From Marvania coccoides (taxonomy: Eukaryota; Chlorophyta; Trebouxiophyceae; Chlorellales; Chlorellaceae): a stretch of 64,000 nucleotides of DNA. The stretch spans positions 558,001 to 622,000 of the forward strand of contig OY978104.1 in the NCBI GenBank assembly GCA_963854735.1, read 5' to 3'. Made by a program: the position numbers and the translations under genes. Shown here piece by piece: positions 55,020 to 64,000 of this stretch (position 1 is its first letter; the number at the start of each line of letters is the position of its first letter). Under the pieces are notes generated by a model, which did not search any database, was not told the DNA's origin, and saw nothing but the letters and a program-made list of their open reading frames with translations.

Positions 55020-56745
55020 ATGACGTGCAGACCGCCGTTGTCCTTGAAAGACTCTTTAGCGTCGCTTTGGCTCCGCGGCCCAGCACCGACGCTCCTCAAG
55101 AATTCCTCTTGGCAGGGCCGCCTCCAGCGCTGCATTTGCAGTGCACAAACGCTGGACCGCTCGTCCGTCCTGGACCGCCTGCTGTCGGATCGGCAGTGGC
55201 TCATCCGGGAACCCAACGCTCCTTTAACTGTGGTGAACGCAGAAAAAAAAAACTCTTTCAGGGTCCTACGGGTAAGCTTTTACACATATTTTCATTATTT
55301 ACGGCTCCATTGCTCATTTCTGGCCTAGAATTACTTCAAAAATACTTCAATCATGCATTTTAACCCCGTTTCCAGGACGATTTGACTCACCCGTTCGTCG
55401 GCGGCAACAAGCGCCGCAAACTCGACGCGCTCTTCCCCGAACTCGTCGCTGCCGGCATCAAAGACGTCGTGACCTGCGGAGGCACCCAAAGCGCCCACAT
55501 TTTGGCCGTAGCAGCTGCTTGCGCCGACAACAACATGCGAGCACACCTCCTGATTCGAGGGGAACGGCCCTCGGTGCCTACAGGCAATCATTTATTCGCC
55601 CGGATGATGGCACACTCGGTGGTCTACGTGAGCAGGGCTGAGTACTCGCGGCGCAACGAGATGCTGGCGGAGTACGCTGCTACGCTGGGGCGGGAGGACG
55701 GCGCGGGGGTGGCAGTGATAAGTGAGTATGTCACGTTTTTTTTTTTAAATCTTAGTTTGTGCTCTGACAGGGTCAAACTCAAAACCCTAAGTTCAATATA
55801 AAAAGACCCAAATACTCTTCTATTGTCATGCATTAAACTAGGGTTGATTTTTATTTATTTATTTATTTATTGTTTTTTTCATAATTTAGGTGAAGGTGGA
55901 GCTGACGTGGCAGCGCTGCTGGGCATGATGCGCCTGGTGCACTGGCTGCACTCCAGCGGGGAGGTGCGGCCCGGACGGCGGTGCGCGCTGATGGTGGACA
56001 GCGGGACAGGGACGAGTGCAGCGGGGTTGGCGCTGGGGGCAGCGTTGCTGGATCTGCCGTGGACGGTGATGGGCATCATGCTGGTGAGTGCTTTTTTTTA
56101 ATTACTTTTTTGATCTAAAATACACTGTGCCTTTTTTAATATCCCCAGTGTACCTAAACCTTTATACCTGTGGGGGGGGGGGGGGGCGGGGGGGTAAACT
56201 ACATCCTGAGGATAATTAAGCTCGTATGCCATGCATTAAAGTTATAACAGTACTATAACTCCGAAAATTAGACACAAACAAAGCTGTATGCCCCAAAAGA
56301 GGGTGTCTCAACCCCCTCAACTTTTTTCTATCTCTCCTTCTTACCCGGCGAATTTCCCCTTCCCCTTTAAATGCAGGCTGGCCCCATAGACTACTACGAG
56401 CAGCAAACCGAGCAGCTGGTGCGCGCGTTCTGCGCGCGGGAGGGTGTCCCTGACGCCGAGGCGGTGGCAGAGGCGACCGCAGAGCGCCTGCGATGGGTGC
56501 CTCGAGCGGTGCCTCGAAAATTCGGCAACGTTCTGCCTGGAGAGGTCTCCCAGTGCCGGGACATTGCGGCAGCGCACGGCGTGGTGGTGGATCCGGTGTG
56601 GACGCTGGCGGCGTGGCAGGCAGCGATGGCCGAGTGTACCGCTCAAGCGGCAGGGTGTGCGGAGCAGCGAGATGTGATAATGGTGCATACCGGGGGCGCG
56701 ATGGGGCTGTGTGGCATTGCACAGCGGTACCCTGACGAGTTTTGA
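55020..56745 (+). CDS. PLP enzyme, D-cysteine desulfhydrase/ACC deaminase family
   Basis: Fold-type II pyridoxal-phosphate enzyme that splits D-cysteine or, in some members, 1-aminocyclopropane-1-carboxylate. Four exons, 55020-55271, 55376-55721, 55890-56083 and 56377-56745, give 386 aa. The PLP lysine lies in THPFVGGNKRRKLDALFPEL. The substrate-carboxylate loop is VVTCGGTQSAHILAVAAACA. YVSRAEYSRR, ISEGGADVAALLGMM, VDSGTGTSAAGLALGAALL and a C-terminal VIMVHTGGAMGLCGIAQRYP follow. The order matches plant D-cysteine desulfhydrase DCD1 and bacterial ACC deaminase; the two cannot be told apart by eye. The first ~45 residues precede the conserved core and could be a weak presequence. A G-rich tract (G15-C-G7, 56172-56194) lies in intron 3. 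Confidence 0.9.
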
Positions 56746-57000
56746 GTGGGGCGTGATTAATTATTTTCTCTTTTAATGTTTTTAGTAATTATTTATTCGC
56801 TGGCTTTATTTCTCTTTATTAAGTACTGCGCTCCTCTGTTATTTATTAGTTTATACATCATCCCATGTTACAAATTTGGGTCCTGTGCTCAATCTCAGAG
56901 CCTCTTTCTTTTTGGCCGGAATTAACGCCTTTGCAACTTGCTTGAAATTATTACACGACATTTTAATGAAACAGAGTGTTCCGATGACACCTAAACGCCC

Positions 57001-57500
57001 TCATGTGCTCGTTGCTGCTGCTTGTGTCCCGCTTTCAGGGGCTGCCGCTGCCGCTGCTTCACTGGCGCTGCTCAGTTTATAACCGAATGCTTTGTGCTTC
57101 TTTCCAGCTCCCAACGGCACCGTCTTGATGTGCCCTCGTTTCCGCATCTGCGCCAGCATCTGCTTCATAAACCGCTTGCTCTTCACCCCCTCGCCCTCAG
57201 CAGCGGCCCACACCTCGGCCGCAGTGAGCGGGGACTCGGAGGACGATAAAAGTCGGTGAAGAATGGACTTTGGGCCCTCCTGCTTCACGGCTGCATCGAC
57301 TACTGCAAAATAGTGAAGAATGAGGGTCAAAATGTGTTGATTTGAGGTGTTTCCGTTCCAAAAATAAGCAGAAAATCAGGGTTATGAAATTCAAGAGCCG
57401 TACCTGTTTCCTCTGCTGCGTTACTGAAAGCTCGGGTAGCTGCGATGCGTCCTGACGAGCTACATGCGCGCGAAGATAGCGTTCGCCACAAACTTTGCAT
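57001..57500 (-). CDS. Small mitochondrial protein, winged-helix-like, unidentified
   Basis: Two minus-strand exons, 57500-57404 and 57302-57001, give 132 aa. The first ~30 residues (MQSLWRTLSSRACSSSGRIA, then ATRAFS) are a textbook mitochondrial presequence with a possible RAF-S cleavage site. The body reads SILHRLLSSSESPLTAAEVW, then GVKSKRFMKQMLAQMRKRGH and IKTVPLGAGKKHKAFGYKL, a helix-turn-helix followed by a basic hairpin. I recall small plant mitochondrial proteins with the same pattern (a Trp after a helix, then FK-K and L--MRKRG), possibly linked to the mitoribosome, but I cannot name the family with certainty. The tail is Ala/Ser-rich. Divergent with MAK16. Confidence 0.65.
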
Positions 57501-57842
57501 TTTATAAATTTGAGTTTTGACGAGATAGATCGATGATGCGGGCAGCCAACGTTGGGTTGTAAAGCGAATACGCAATAAATAATTAAAGGTAAAGCAGTGA
57601 GCAGACGAAAAATTATGATGAACGAGTAAAAAAAAATGCGCTCACTGTGTGTTTTTTTGGTTTCCAAAAGGGCTGCTGGCCTATGCTGCATATTAAATTT
57701 TAATAATTGTTGAAAGCAAACGCTTTGCCGCCGGCAGAATCGCATTTGGAGCTTGCAGCCGCGCCGCCTCAGACACATTTTTTTGTCAAAGAGAGCTCAA
57801 CAACTGATTTTATACACGAATTCGAATTAAAACCCTTTCAAA
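57501..57842. promoter_or_regulatory. Divergent spacer, mitochondrial protein and MAK16
   Basis: 342 AT-rich bases between two start codons on opposite strands. It must contain both promoters; no element recognised. Confidence 0.35.
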
Positions 57843-59247
57843 ATGCAGAGCGACGAGGTACGGTCGCATGCACATGCTTCCCATCAAGTCTCCCGACCCC
57901 ATCAAGTTTAATTGCATCTCATTTTTTTTGGAATCTCCCTCTCGCGCAGGTCATTTGGCAGCTCATCATGCATGGGCACTGCAGCTTCCGGTCCAAAACG
58001 CAGACTCAAAACTTCTGCCGCAACGAATACAACGTCACAGGCAAGACCAACCAAAATTATTTGAAAGTAGTTCACCTCCGCTCTCTCCTTCATTTTCATA
58101 TCGTGTTCTCACCCAGACCATTTCTTTCTTTCCCCATCCCACAGGTCTATGCAACCGCAGCTCCTGCCCGCTGGCCAACAGCCGCTACGCCACGATTCGC
58201 GAGGACAACGGCCGCATCTACCTTTACATCAAAACGGCCGAGCGAGCGCACCAGCCCAAGAAGATGTGGCAGCGCATCCGGCTGAGGCGGCAGTACGCCG
58301 CTGCGCTGGCGCAGATCGACGAGCACTTGGCCTTTTGGCCCAAGTTCCTGGTGCATAAGAACAAGCAGCGGCTGACTAAAATTACACAGTACCTCATTCG
58401 CATGCGAAAACTGCAGCTCAAGGCGCGGCCCAAGCTGTTGACGATGCCCGCGCGCAAGGAGAAGATGGAGAAGCGGCGGGAGGCGAAGGCGGAGACCGCT
58501 GCCCAACTGGACAAGGCCATTGAGAAGGAGCTGCTGGAACGGCTGAAAAGCGGCACCTACGGGGACATTTACAACTTCCCCTCGCTGCAGTACCAAAAGG
58601 TAAGCACTGGAGCATCTGAACACGCATTTTTTACGGCTACAGTTTGACTATTTTTGGCCAAACTTTGTAGTTCGGGTGTTTAACTAAAAAAATGTTTATT
58701 TATTGATCTTATTTTTTATTTTTTATTATGCGTACAGGTGCTGTCCAAGGAGGCGATCGCAGAGGAGGGCGCGGAGATGGACAAGGAGCTGGATGACGAG
58801 GTGGATCTGCAGGCGGAGGAAGAGTACGAAGAATTTGTCGAAGACGAAGAAGAAAGTGAGGAAGAAAGCGAAAACGAGGAAGAAATTGAGTGGCTGGATG
58901 ATGAGGAGGTGGGCTTCGATGAGGAAGCAAGCGACATGGAGGACTTCAGCTCTGGGGAGGAAGGAGCGAGCAGCGAAGAAGAAAGCGGGGACGAGGAGGA
59001 CGCTGGGGCCGGCGCAGCCGCGGCAGCTGCAGGCAGCGACAGCGAGGAGGAAGAGCCGCAGCAGCCGCGCAAGGGAGGCGTGAAGCGGGGGGCAGCAGCA
59101 GCGGCGGCGGGGGCAGGAGGGGCCAAGGCGGCAAAGAAGGGCGCCGCGGCGCAAGCAAAAGGAAAGAGGCGGCGGTCCGGTGGGGTTGAGATTGAGTATG
59201 AGGAGGAGAGAGAAGATGTGCGGGCCACAGGGCGCAGCAGGCGATGA
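57843..59247 (+). CDS. MAK16: MAK16, 60S ribosome biogenesis factor
   Basis: Nucleolar factor for pre-60S maturation. Four exons, 57843-57857, 57950-58040, 58145-58599 and 58738-59247, give 356 aa. The N-terminus is nearly invariant across eukaryotes: MQSDE (exon 1), [40 protein letters not shown] and [20 protein letters not shown], with Cys residues that can bind zinc. [16 protein letters not shown] and [18 protein letters not shown] follow. The C-terminus is very acidic ([20 protein letters not shown]), then basic, as in MAK16. Exon 1 is only 15 nt. Intron 2 begins GC (AG|GCAAGA); because NVTG-LCNR is invariant, this GC donor is the strongest single case in the window. Confidence 0.97.
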
Positions 59248-59712
59248 AGGATCTGTAGAATTTATGCTATTGTTTTGCTTTGAGACGGTGAAAATTATAA
59301 AATGGAAAAGCACACATTTAAGGGGGAGAAAAGATCGACATACACAAAAACACGATGGGACTCGCACTCGAAGTCGGCGCGGTGGCGGCGGTGACCGCGG
59401 CATCGTATGTCGAACCACAAATAAATCTAACGGGGGTTAAAAAGGCGCAGCAATTGCATAATGGGGTGTATAGTCCTTTTCATCATTAGGGAATTAAAAA
59501 ACACACAAAAAAAAAAAAAAAAAAAAAACGAGAATTGGTTGGGGAATAGGTTGGGTTTCTATAATGTTCATGCACCACAAATCATGGGTTGGGTAGTTGG
59601 AAACATGGTGTTGTCTAAAACATGGGTAACATTTGAAAATAGAAAGAATAGGTTTTGAAATTAAAAAATTATTTTGCGGGGTGTGCTTGAAAACCATTCT
59701 TAAACTGCCTCT
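59248..59712. other. Convergent 3' spacer with A-tract
   Basis: Tail-to-tail spacer between MAK16 and the aquaglyceroporin. An A-rich run (ACACA then ~20 A) lies at about 59501-59528. No coding feature. Confidence 0.45.
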
Positions 59713-61757
59713 CTACGCGGCAGCGCCTGGGAAGGCGATGGCAGGGTCGACTTGGGAGTTGTTGAGCAGCTGGGTGGCGGCGTAGAGACCAGCCGCCGCG
59801 CAGCCGCCGAAGAAAGGCGCAAAAAAGGGGATCCAACTGTAGTACCACTCGGAGGGGCCCTTGCCGGGGATGGGCAGCAGGAAATGGGCCACACGTGGGG
59901 AGAAGTCACGAGCAGGGTTGGCAGCGATACCTGAAGATAATTTAATTAAGAAAGTAAAGGCGTTAAAATGACTAGAATGAACTAATTAAATAGAATTTAG
60001 ATACAAGAGAAACAGGGCAGGGTACAGGTTGTCGTACCGGTGGGTCCGCCGAGGGCGAGAATGGCGAGGAACACGAAGAAGGTAATCATGAGACCCTCTG
60101 CGAGAAAGAAAGAAGAGGAAAATATTGAGGGTTCCACGAAGCTTGAAATTTGCACTGTGCAGACTCATTTTTCACCCATTCGATGTTATTACTCTTCGAA
60201 AAGTTAACCCCCCCAAATGGGGTCCAGAGGAGGAGTAAGTGCAACGTTCTTCATTCAAATATTATTCTTATTATTTTTCTTACCTTCCGCTCGCCACAGA
60301 GCCCTCTCAGGGCCGTAGAGCAGCTCCCTGCGGGCGTATATCATCAAGGCGCCGTAAATGAGCCCGACGGTGCACATGAACTCGGCGATGAAGTTGAAGA
60401 AGGGGGAGTAGATGGCAGGACGGGTGGCAAAAATGGAAAGTTTGCAGTTCTTGTCGGCAACCACAGCGGCGTCGTACAGCTTGTCCAGACGCTCCTGCTT
60501 CTTCGCCAGAGCAGGGTTGACCTGCACATTTGGAAGAAAGTATGAAATGAAATAAGAATTAGCGCATTTAAAAACGGCTGGAAAAGGCAAAACTATGCGC
60601 AAAACTACGGCTTGTAAGGAGGAGAACCAGGAAGAGACGGAAATCAAGAGCTCACCTTCTCCTTCTCTTCCACATGCAGGGCACCAGCGCTCTTGCTGGT
60701 TTCAATGTGAGCAGAGCTCGCATCGTTACTGCTTCCGTCGCTAGTGACAGCGCTCGTGCTATTCCTGTGCATGGTGGAACCTGAGCGGAAGGTGCGGTGC
60801 AGGTCTGGGGTGAGGAACATGGATTTGAACTCTTCCATGTCGATGTCTTTCAGGCGGCGGTGCAAGTCGCAGACTTGAACGGAGCGGCGACGCAGCTGGC
60901 TGGCCAACTTCTCAGCGCCTGCAGAGTTTTACAACAAGATATTAGTATCAGCGAATAGTGCATACCAATTTAATATATATACAAGCAAAAAATACCGTTG
61001 AATTATTAACCGTCAAGATAGCGCTTTGATTCTTATTCATAACCCTGAAACAGAACAAGTTTCAAACGTATAAACGCTATAACCGCACCTTCTTTCACCT
61101 CGTGGGGGCCCAAGGCCACCTCCACCAGCGCAGCGTGCTTGTCCACCGGCTCTTTAAAAGTGTCCTTCAGGTAAAACTTAATTTCCTGGAGGGTGTTGCC
61201 CAGCTCTCCCAAGCCACGGGCACGTGCGGCAACGTCCTCCTCCGTCACGTTGTAAGAGCCGATGTTTAGAGCCGTGGGTGTCAGCGAATCGCCGCCTTTC
61301 AGCAGCATGTCCTCAGCGGACTTGGCCGGGGTGGGAACAGTTTTAAAGTGCGGGAGGTAGTGAATCCAGACCAGGACGGCCCCGATGAATGCTCCGACGA
61401 ATTCGCCGGCCACAGCGGCACCGAATTCCGCAGCGGGGACTTTGCCAAGGATCCAGAGGGCGAGACATACCGCAGGGTTCATGTGCGCTGAGATGTAGCC
61501 CAGGATCATGACGCCAAAGCCAAAGGCGGCGCCAAACCCGAGTGCTACGAACCCCCACCTTTTTTCCACAAAAACACATAGGAAAAGGGGTCAGGGACGG
61601 TGGGCAAGTGGACGTTGGCATTTTGACTGACTCACCCCATGGCCCGACCTTTCGTTCCAGCAAGAAGTTCATTGGCCAGGATAGACTCTCCAAAGTAGAT
61701 GGCAAAGGCGGTGGAGATGAGCTCGGAGGCGAAGATGGCCCAATTGGAGTAGGCCAT
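59713..61757 (-). CDS. Aquaglyceroporin (MIP family) with giant loop C
   Basis: Water/glycerol channel. Six minus-strand exons: 61757-61636, 61558-61089, 60918-60656, 60521-60284, 60097-60038 and 59930-59713, 456 aa instead of the usual 250-300. Helix 1 is IFASELISTAFAIYFGESI; the first NPA box is ISAHMNPAVCLALW (68-70); helix 3 is AGEFVGAFIGAVLVWIHYL. About 200 residues of charged sequence follow (~113-314). The core resumes with IFATRPAIYSPFFNFIAEFM, EGLMITFFVFLAILALGGPT, the second NPA box GIAANPARDFSPRVAHFL (389-391) and SWIPFFAPFFGGCAAGLYAA. Asp after NPAR is the mark of glycerol-conducting members. All joins are GT-AG and in frame. The insert spans exons 2-4, so it is not a missed intron. 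Confidence 0.9.
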
Positions 61758-61772
61758 CTTGTTGGTTTTGAA

Positions 61773-61928
61773 GGGCTGGGAAGCGGCTTTGATATCAAGG
61801 TTCAGGATTTTGTTTTTTCAATATGCGGCGATTGTAACGGATGTGGGGGCTGGGAAGCGGCTTTGATATTTAGGTTCAGGATTTTATATTTTCAAGATGC
61901 GGCTTGAGCGATTATAACGGCTGTGGGG
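61773..61928. repeat. Imperfect tandem duplication upstream of the aquaglyceroporin
   Basis: Two adjacent copies of a ~75-80-bp unit: 61773-61846 and 61847-61928. Both start GGGCTGGGAAGCGGCTTTGA and contain GGTTCAGGATTTT, a T-rich run, ATGCGGC and a TAACGG-N-TGTGGGG end. The copies differ by small indels and substitutions. The first copy begins 15 bp upstream of the aquaglyceroporin ATG, so the duplication covers its 5' leader or core promoter. Confidence 0.85.
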
Positions 61929-62882
61929 GCCTTATTAATGTTTGTTTGGGTTATTGCACAATACTAAGGAAATTAAAAAGTAAAAAGTGACGGGAGCAGG
62001 CGTTTACGTTTGGGGTTGATGGCATGAGCAGAGCAAAATAATGGTTGATGGAAAATTTTGTTATTTTCTGTTCCTCGGTGCATTCATATCAAATTTATGA
62101 TGCCACAACCATTGATCAAGCGAGAAATAGGGAAATGTCCTCCTCAAGCGAGAAATAGAGAAGTGCACACTTAGTGTGCACAAAAGCTTACTCCATTTTC
62201 TTGATTTTAACTCGAACAAATCTGCATTTTAGGGGCTGTCCTACAGCATATATCAACTATTGCACTCCTGATTTGCGTTTTCACATTTTTTTTTAATTAT
62301 TGGCATCAACTCAGGGTTCAGGCTGAGCGCCACCGCCTTCCAACAAGAGTGTTAATATCCCTGCGCTGTTAAATGTGGCTCTCTTTCTCTGGAGAAAAAT
62401 TGATGGCCATTGAGTTTCTTCTTGATTCTTAATAAACAGCATACACTATTATTAAAGAACCTATAATAATAATAGTAACTTGGCGGAGCTATTTTTCTAA
62501 AGCTGTTTGTGAACTTTACGTTCTTTTTCTACCATTTGGAGCTTCACATCTGCTTCAGCTGCAAACCTCGAGGGGGGTTGGGGGCCCAGGCAGTCAACTC
62601 TTGCCAGCTGTCAGAGAGAGGAAAAAGGAGGGGAAAACGAAACTCGCTGCAAGGTAAAATATTTATTCACGGCATGCACAAGGCCTTCCAAAGAGTATCA
62701 CCACTGAAAGTCGTTTTGGCGACATCTTCCTGCGGTTTTGTAACTGTAGCAGGTGGGATTAATCTATTATTTGCAGCTCTACCATAGCCCAAATACCTAT
62801 TTTTTTCTTCTACCATCAGCCCTTTAAATGTAAATATGCGTTTCCGTTTTGGCTGCCAGCTCACCTGGGGTTCAGACGGAGA
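61929..62882. other. Divergent AT-rich spacer
   Basis: Spacer between the aquaglyceroporin and PIMT genes. A 15-base direct repeat, TCAAGCGAGAAATAG, occurs twice near 62116 and 62143. A weak ORF at 62509-62787 is not convincing. No other feature. Confidence 0.4.
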
Positions 62883-64000
62883 ATGTCTTGGACGGCTCAC
62901 GGCGCCACCAATGAAGAGCTCATCGCCAACCTGGCCTCGCACAGCATCGTGAAAACGCCTGCCGTGATCCAAGCCATGGCAGAGGTGAGGAGCGGACATC
63001 TTCCTCCTACTTCTGCAAAATTTTGACGCTCCCTGTTAAATATTATTCAAATTTTGTTGGCAGACCGATAGAGGGCTGTACGTTGCCGACCCAGACCTGT
63101 CCTATCTCGACTCTCCCAGTCCCATCGGCTACTCTGCCACAATCTCAGCTCCCCACATGCATGGCTATGCCCTGGAGCTCTTGCACCAGCACCTCTGCCG
63201 ACCGGGAGCCCAGGTTTTGGACGTGGGCAGCGGTAGCGGCTACTTGAGCGCCGTTTTCGCGCGAATTGTGGCGCTGAATGACCCCCCTGGGCGGGTGGTA
63301 GGAATTGAGCACATCCCCCAGCTGGTTGAAACGGCGATGAGGAACGTGAGGAATGATGTGGGGCTGCACAGCCTCCTAGACTCTGGTATGTTGGTTGTTG
63401 GAGCAGAGAGAAGAGAGAGAAGAACTGCTGCATCTATGCACGCATTCATCCTCGTTTGTGGAGCCAATTTCTCAGCCCCTTAAAAGGCTTTTGCCCCTGA
63501 ATAAAATATAATTTGAATTCCACCCTTTTCCTTTGCATTGATGGAAATTTAAACTCGTCATTTCCATTATTGCGGTTTCAGCATCGAAATTAATTAGTTT
63601 TACCAGCCAACTACATATTCCCTCATTTTGTACGACAACTGCAGGCGCTCTGGCGTTGCACGTCGGCGACGGGTGGCAGGGATGGCCGCCGGGCTCGCAG
63701 TCCCCAACTTACGACGCAATACACGTTGGAGCAGCTGCCGCCAGCATCCCCAAGGCGCTGGTGGACCAGGCAAGCGGTTTTTTCCCTCGAACTTTTTCCA
63801 AATAATAACGTGCACATATTTTTGGTGCTGCAGTAGCCATAAAAGCAAGTGCTGACGAAGTTAACTTGTTTGTTCTATATGTATCTATGTGTAGTTAAAC
63901 GCAGGTGGCCGTATGGTGATTCCTGTGGGTCCAGAAGGCGCCGAGCAGCAGCTGGCAGTGGTCGATAAAAGGGCAGACGGCGGCATCCTGAGGCGAGACG
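62883..64000 (+). CDS. PCMT1: Protein-L-isoaspartate O-methyltransferase, cut by the window end
   Basis: Repairs age-damaged Asp/Asn residues by SAM-dependent methylation. Exons 62883-62984, 63064-63385, 63645-63769 and 63895 onward; the gene continues beyond base 64000. The start MSWTAHGATNEELIANLASH is the family's typical N-terminus, followed by DRGLYVADPDLSYLDSP, IGYSATISAPHMHGYALELL and SAM motif I QVLDVGSGSGYLSAVFARI. Then VGIEHIPQLVETAMRNV, GDGWQGWPP, DAIHVGAAAASIPKALVDQ and LNAGGRMVIPVGPEGAEQQL. Intron 3 begins GC (AG|GCAAGC), needed to join ALVDQ to LNAGGRM. The missing part is the short C-terminal region. No signal or transit peptide is visible, so the protein should be cytosolic. 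Confidence 0.95.

Noticed and set aside
58709..59418. Minus-strand Ser/Pro/Leu-rich ORFs opposite the MAK16 acidic tail
   Set aside because: Complement of GAG/GAA-rich codons gives Ser/Leu/Phe-rich frames; no family resemblance.
62509..62787. 92-codon ORF upstream of PIMT
   Set aside because: Its start lies in AT-rich spacer, it lacks a recognisable motif, and the PIMT ATG at 62883 already fits the family N-terminus.

Overview
The window is nuclear DNA from a photosynthetic eukaryote, most likely a chlorophyte-type green alga. About 27 protein-coding genes can be modelled, nearly all split by short introns. The coding exons are GC-rich; introns and spacers are AT-rich. Plastid-directed products are present: an ALB3/YidC thylakoid insertase, a DGD-type galactolipid synthase and two proteins with plausible transit peptides. 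A TGTAA element, the green-algal poly(A) signal, lies downstream of several stop codons. I could not run any search, so the lineage is inferred, and a secondary alga with a green-derived plastid is not excluded. All exon joins were built by hand, from reading-frame continuity and family resemblance.

Layout. 0.7-14 kb: APC6/CDC16, a plastid membrane protein, a gene-poor stretch with hairpins and minisatellites (5.7-8.7 kb), an alpha/beta hydrolase, and a WDTC1-type CUL4 receptor. 14.7-25 kb: ALB3 divergent from an unknown plastid membrane protein, a NIPA-type Mg transporter, the ADP/ATP carrier divergent from DGD synthase. 25-39 kb: an intronless quinone reductase, an ankyrin protein, an ABC1/ADCK kinase, a PNRC-motif protein, a disordered protein, a thioredoxin-like membrane protein, a SAP30-like protein and a METTL-type methyltransferase. 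39-48 kb: SAP-domain tRNase Z, RER1, USB1, a MED11-like protein, an expansin-like secreted protein, a 57-copy CTG tract and an ERF4/CHIC-family protein. 48-64 kb: an ankyrin pseudogene, an R3H-SF1 helicase, HscB, a D-cysteine desulfhydrase/ACC-deaminase family enzyme, a small mitochondrial protein, MAK16, an aquaglyceroporin with a giant loop C, and a PIMT cut by the window end.

The genes are not an operon or a single pathway. They are housekeeping genes packed head-to-head (for example USB1/MED11-like, 134 bp between start codons) and tail-to-tail. Themes are organelle biogenesis (ALB3, HscB, ABC1K, ADP/ATP carrier, DGD), RNA processing (tRNase Z, USB1, MAK16, PNRC) and secretory-pathway function (RER1, ERF4/CHIC).

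The most unusual feature is genome-wide in style rather than a single locus. Of about 71 modelled introns, 11 begin with GC instead of GT, in 10 different genes, several of them very conserved families where the protein leaves little room for another join. About 1% is usual in well-studied plants and animals. Other leads are the roughly 200-residue insertion in the aquaglyceroporin, an N-terminal R3H domain on the helicase, a SAP domain on a short-type tRNase Z, and a hairpin array near 7 kb.
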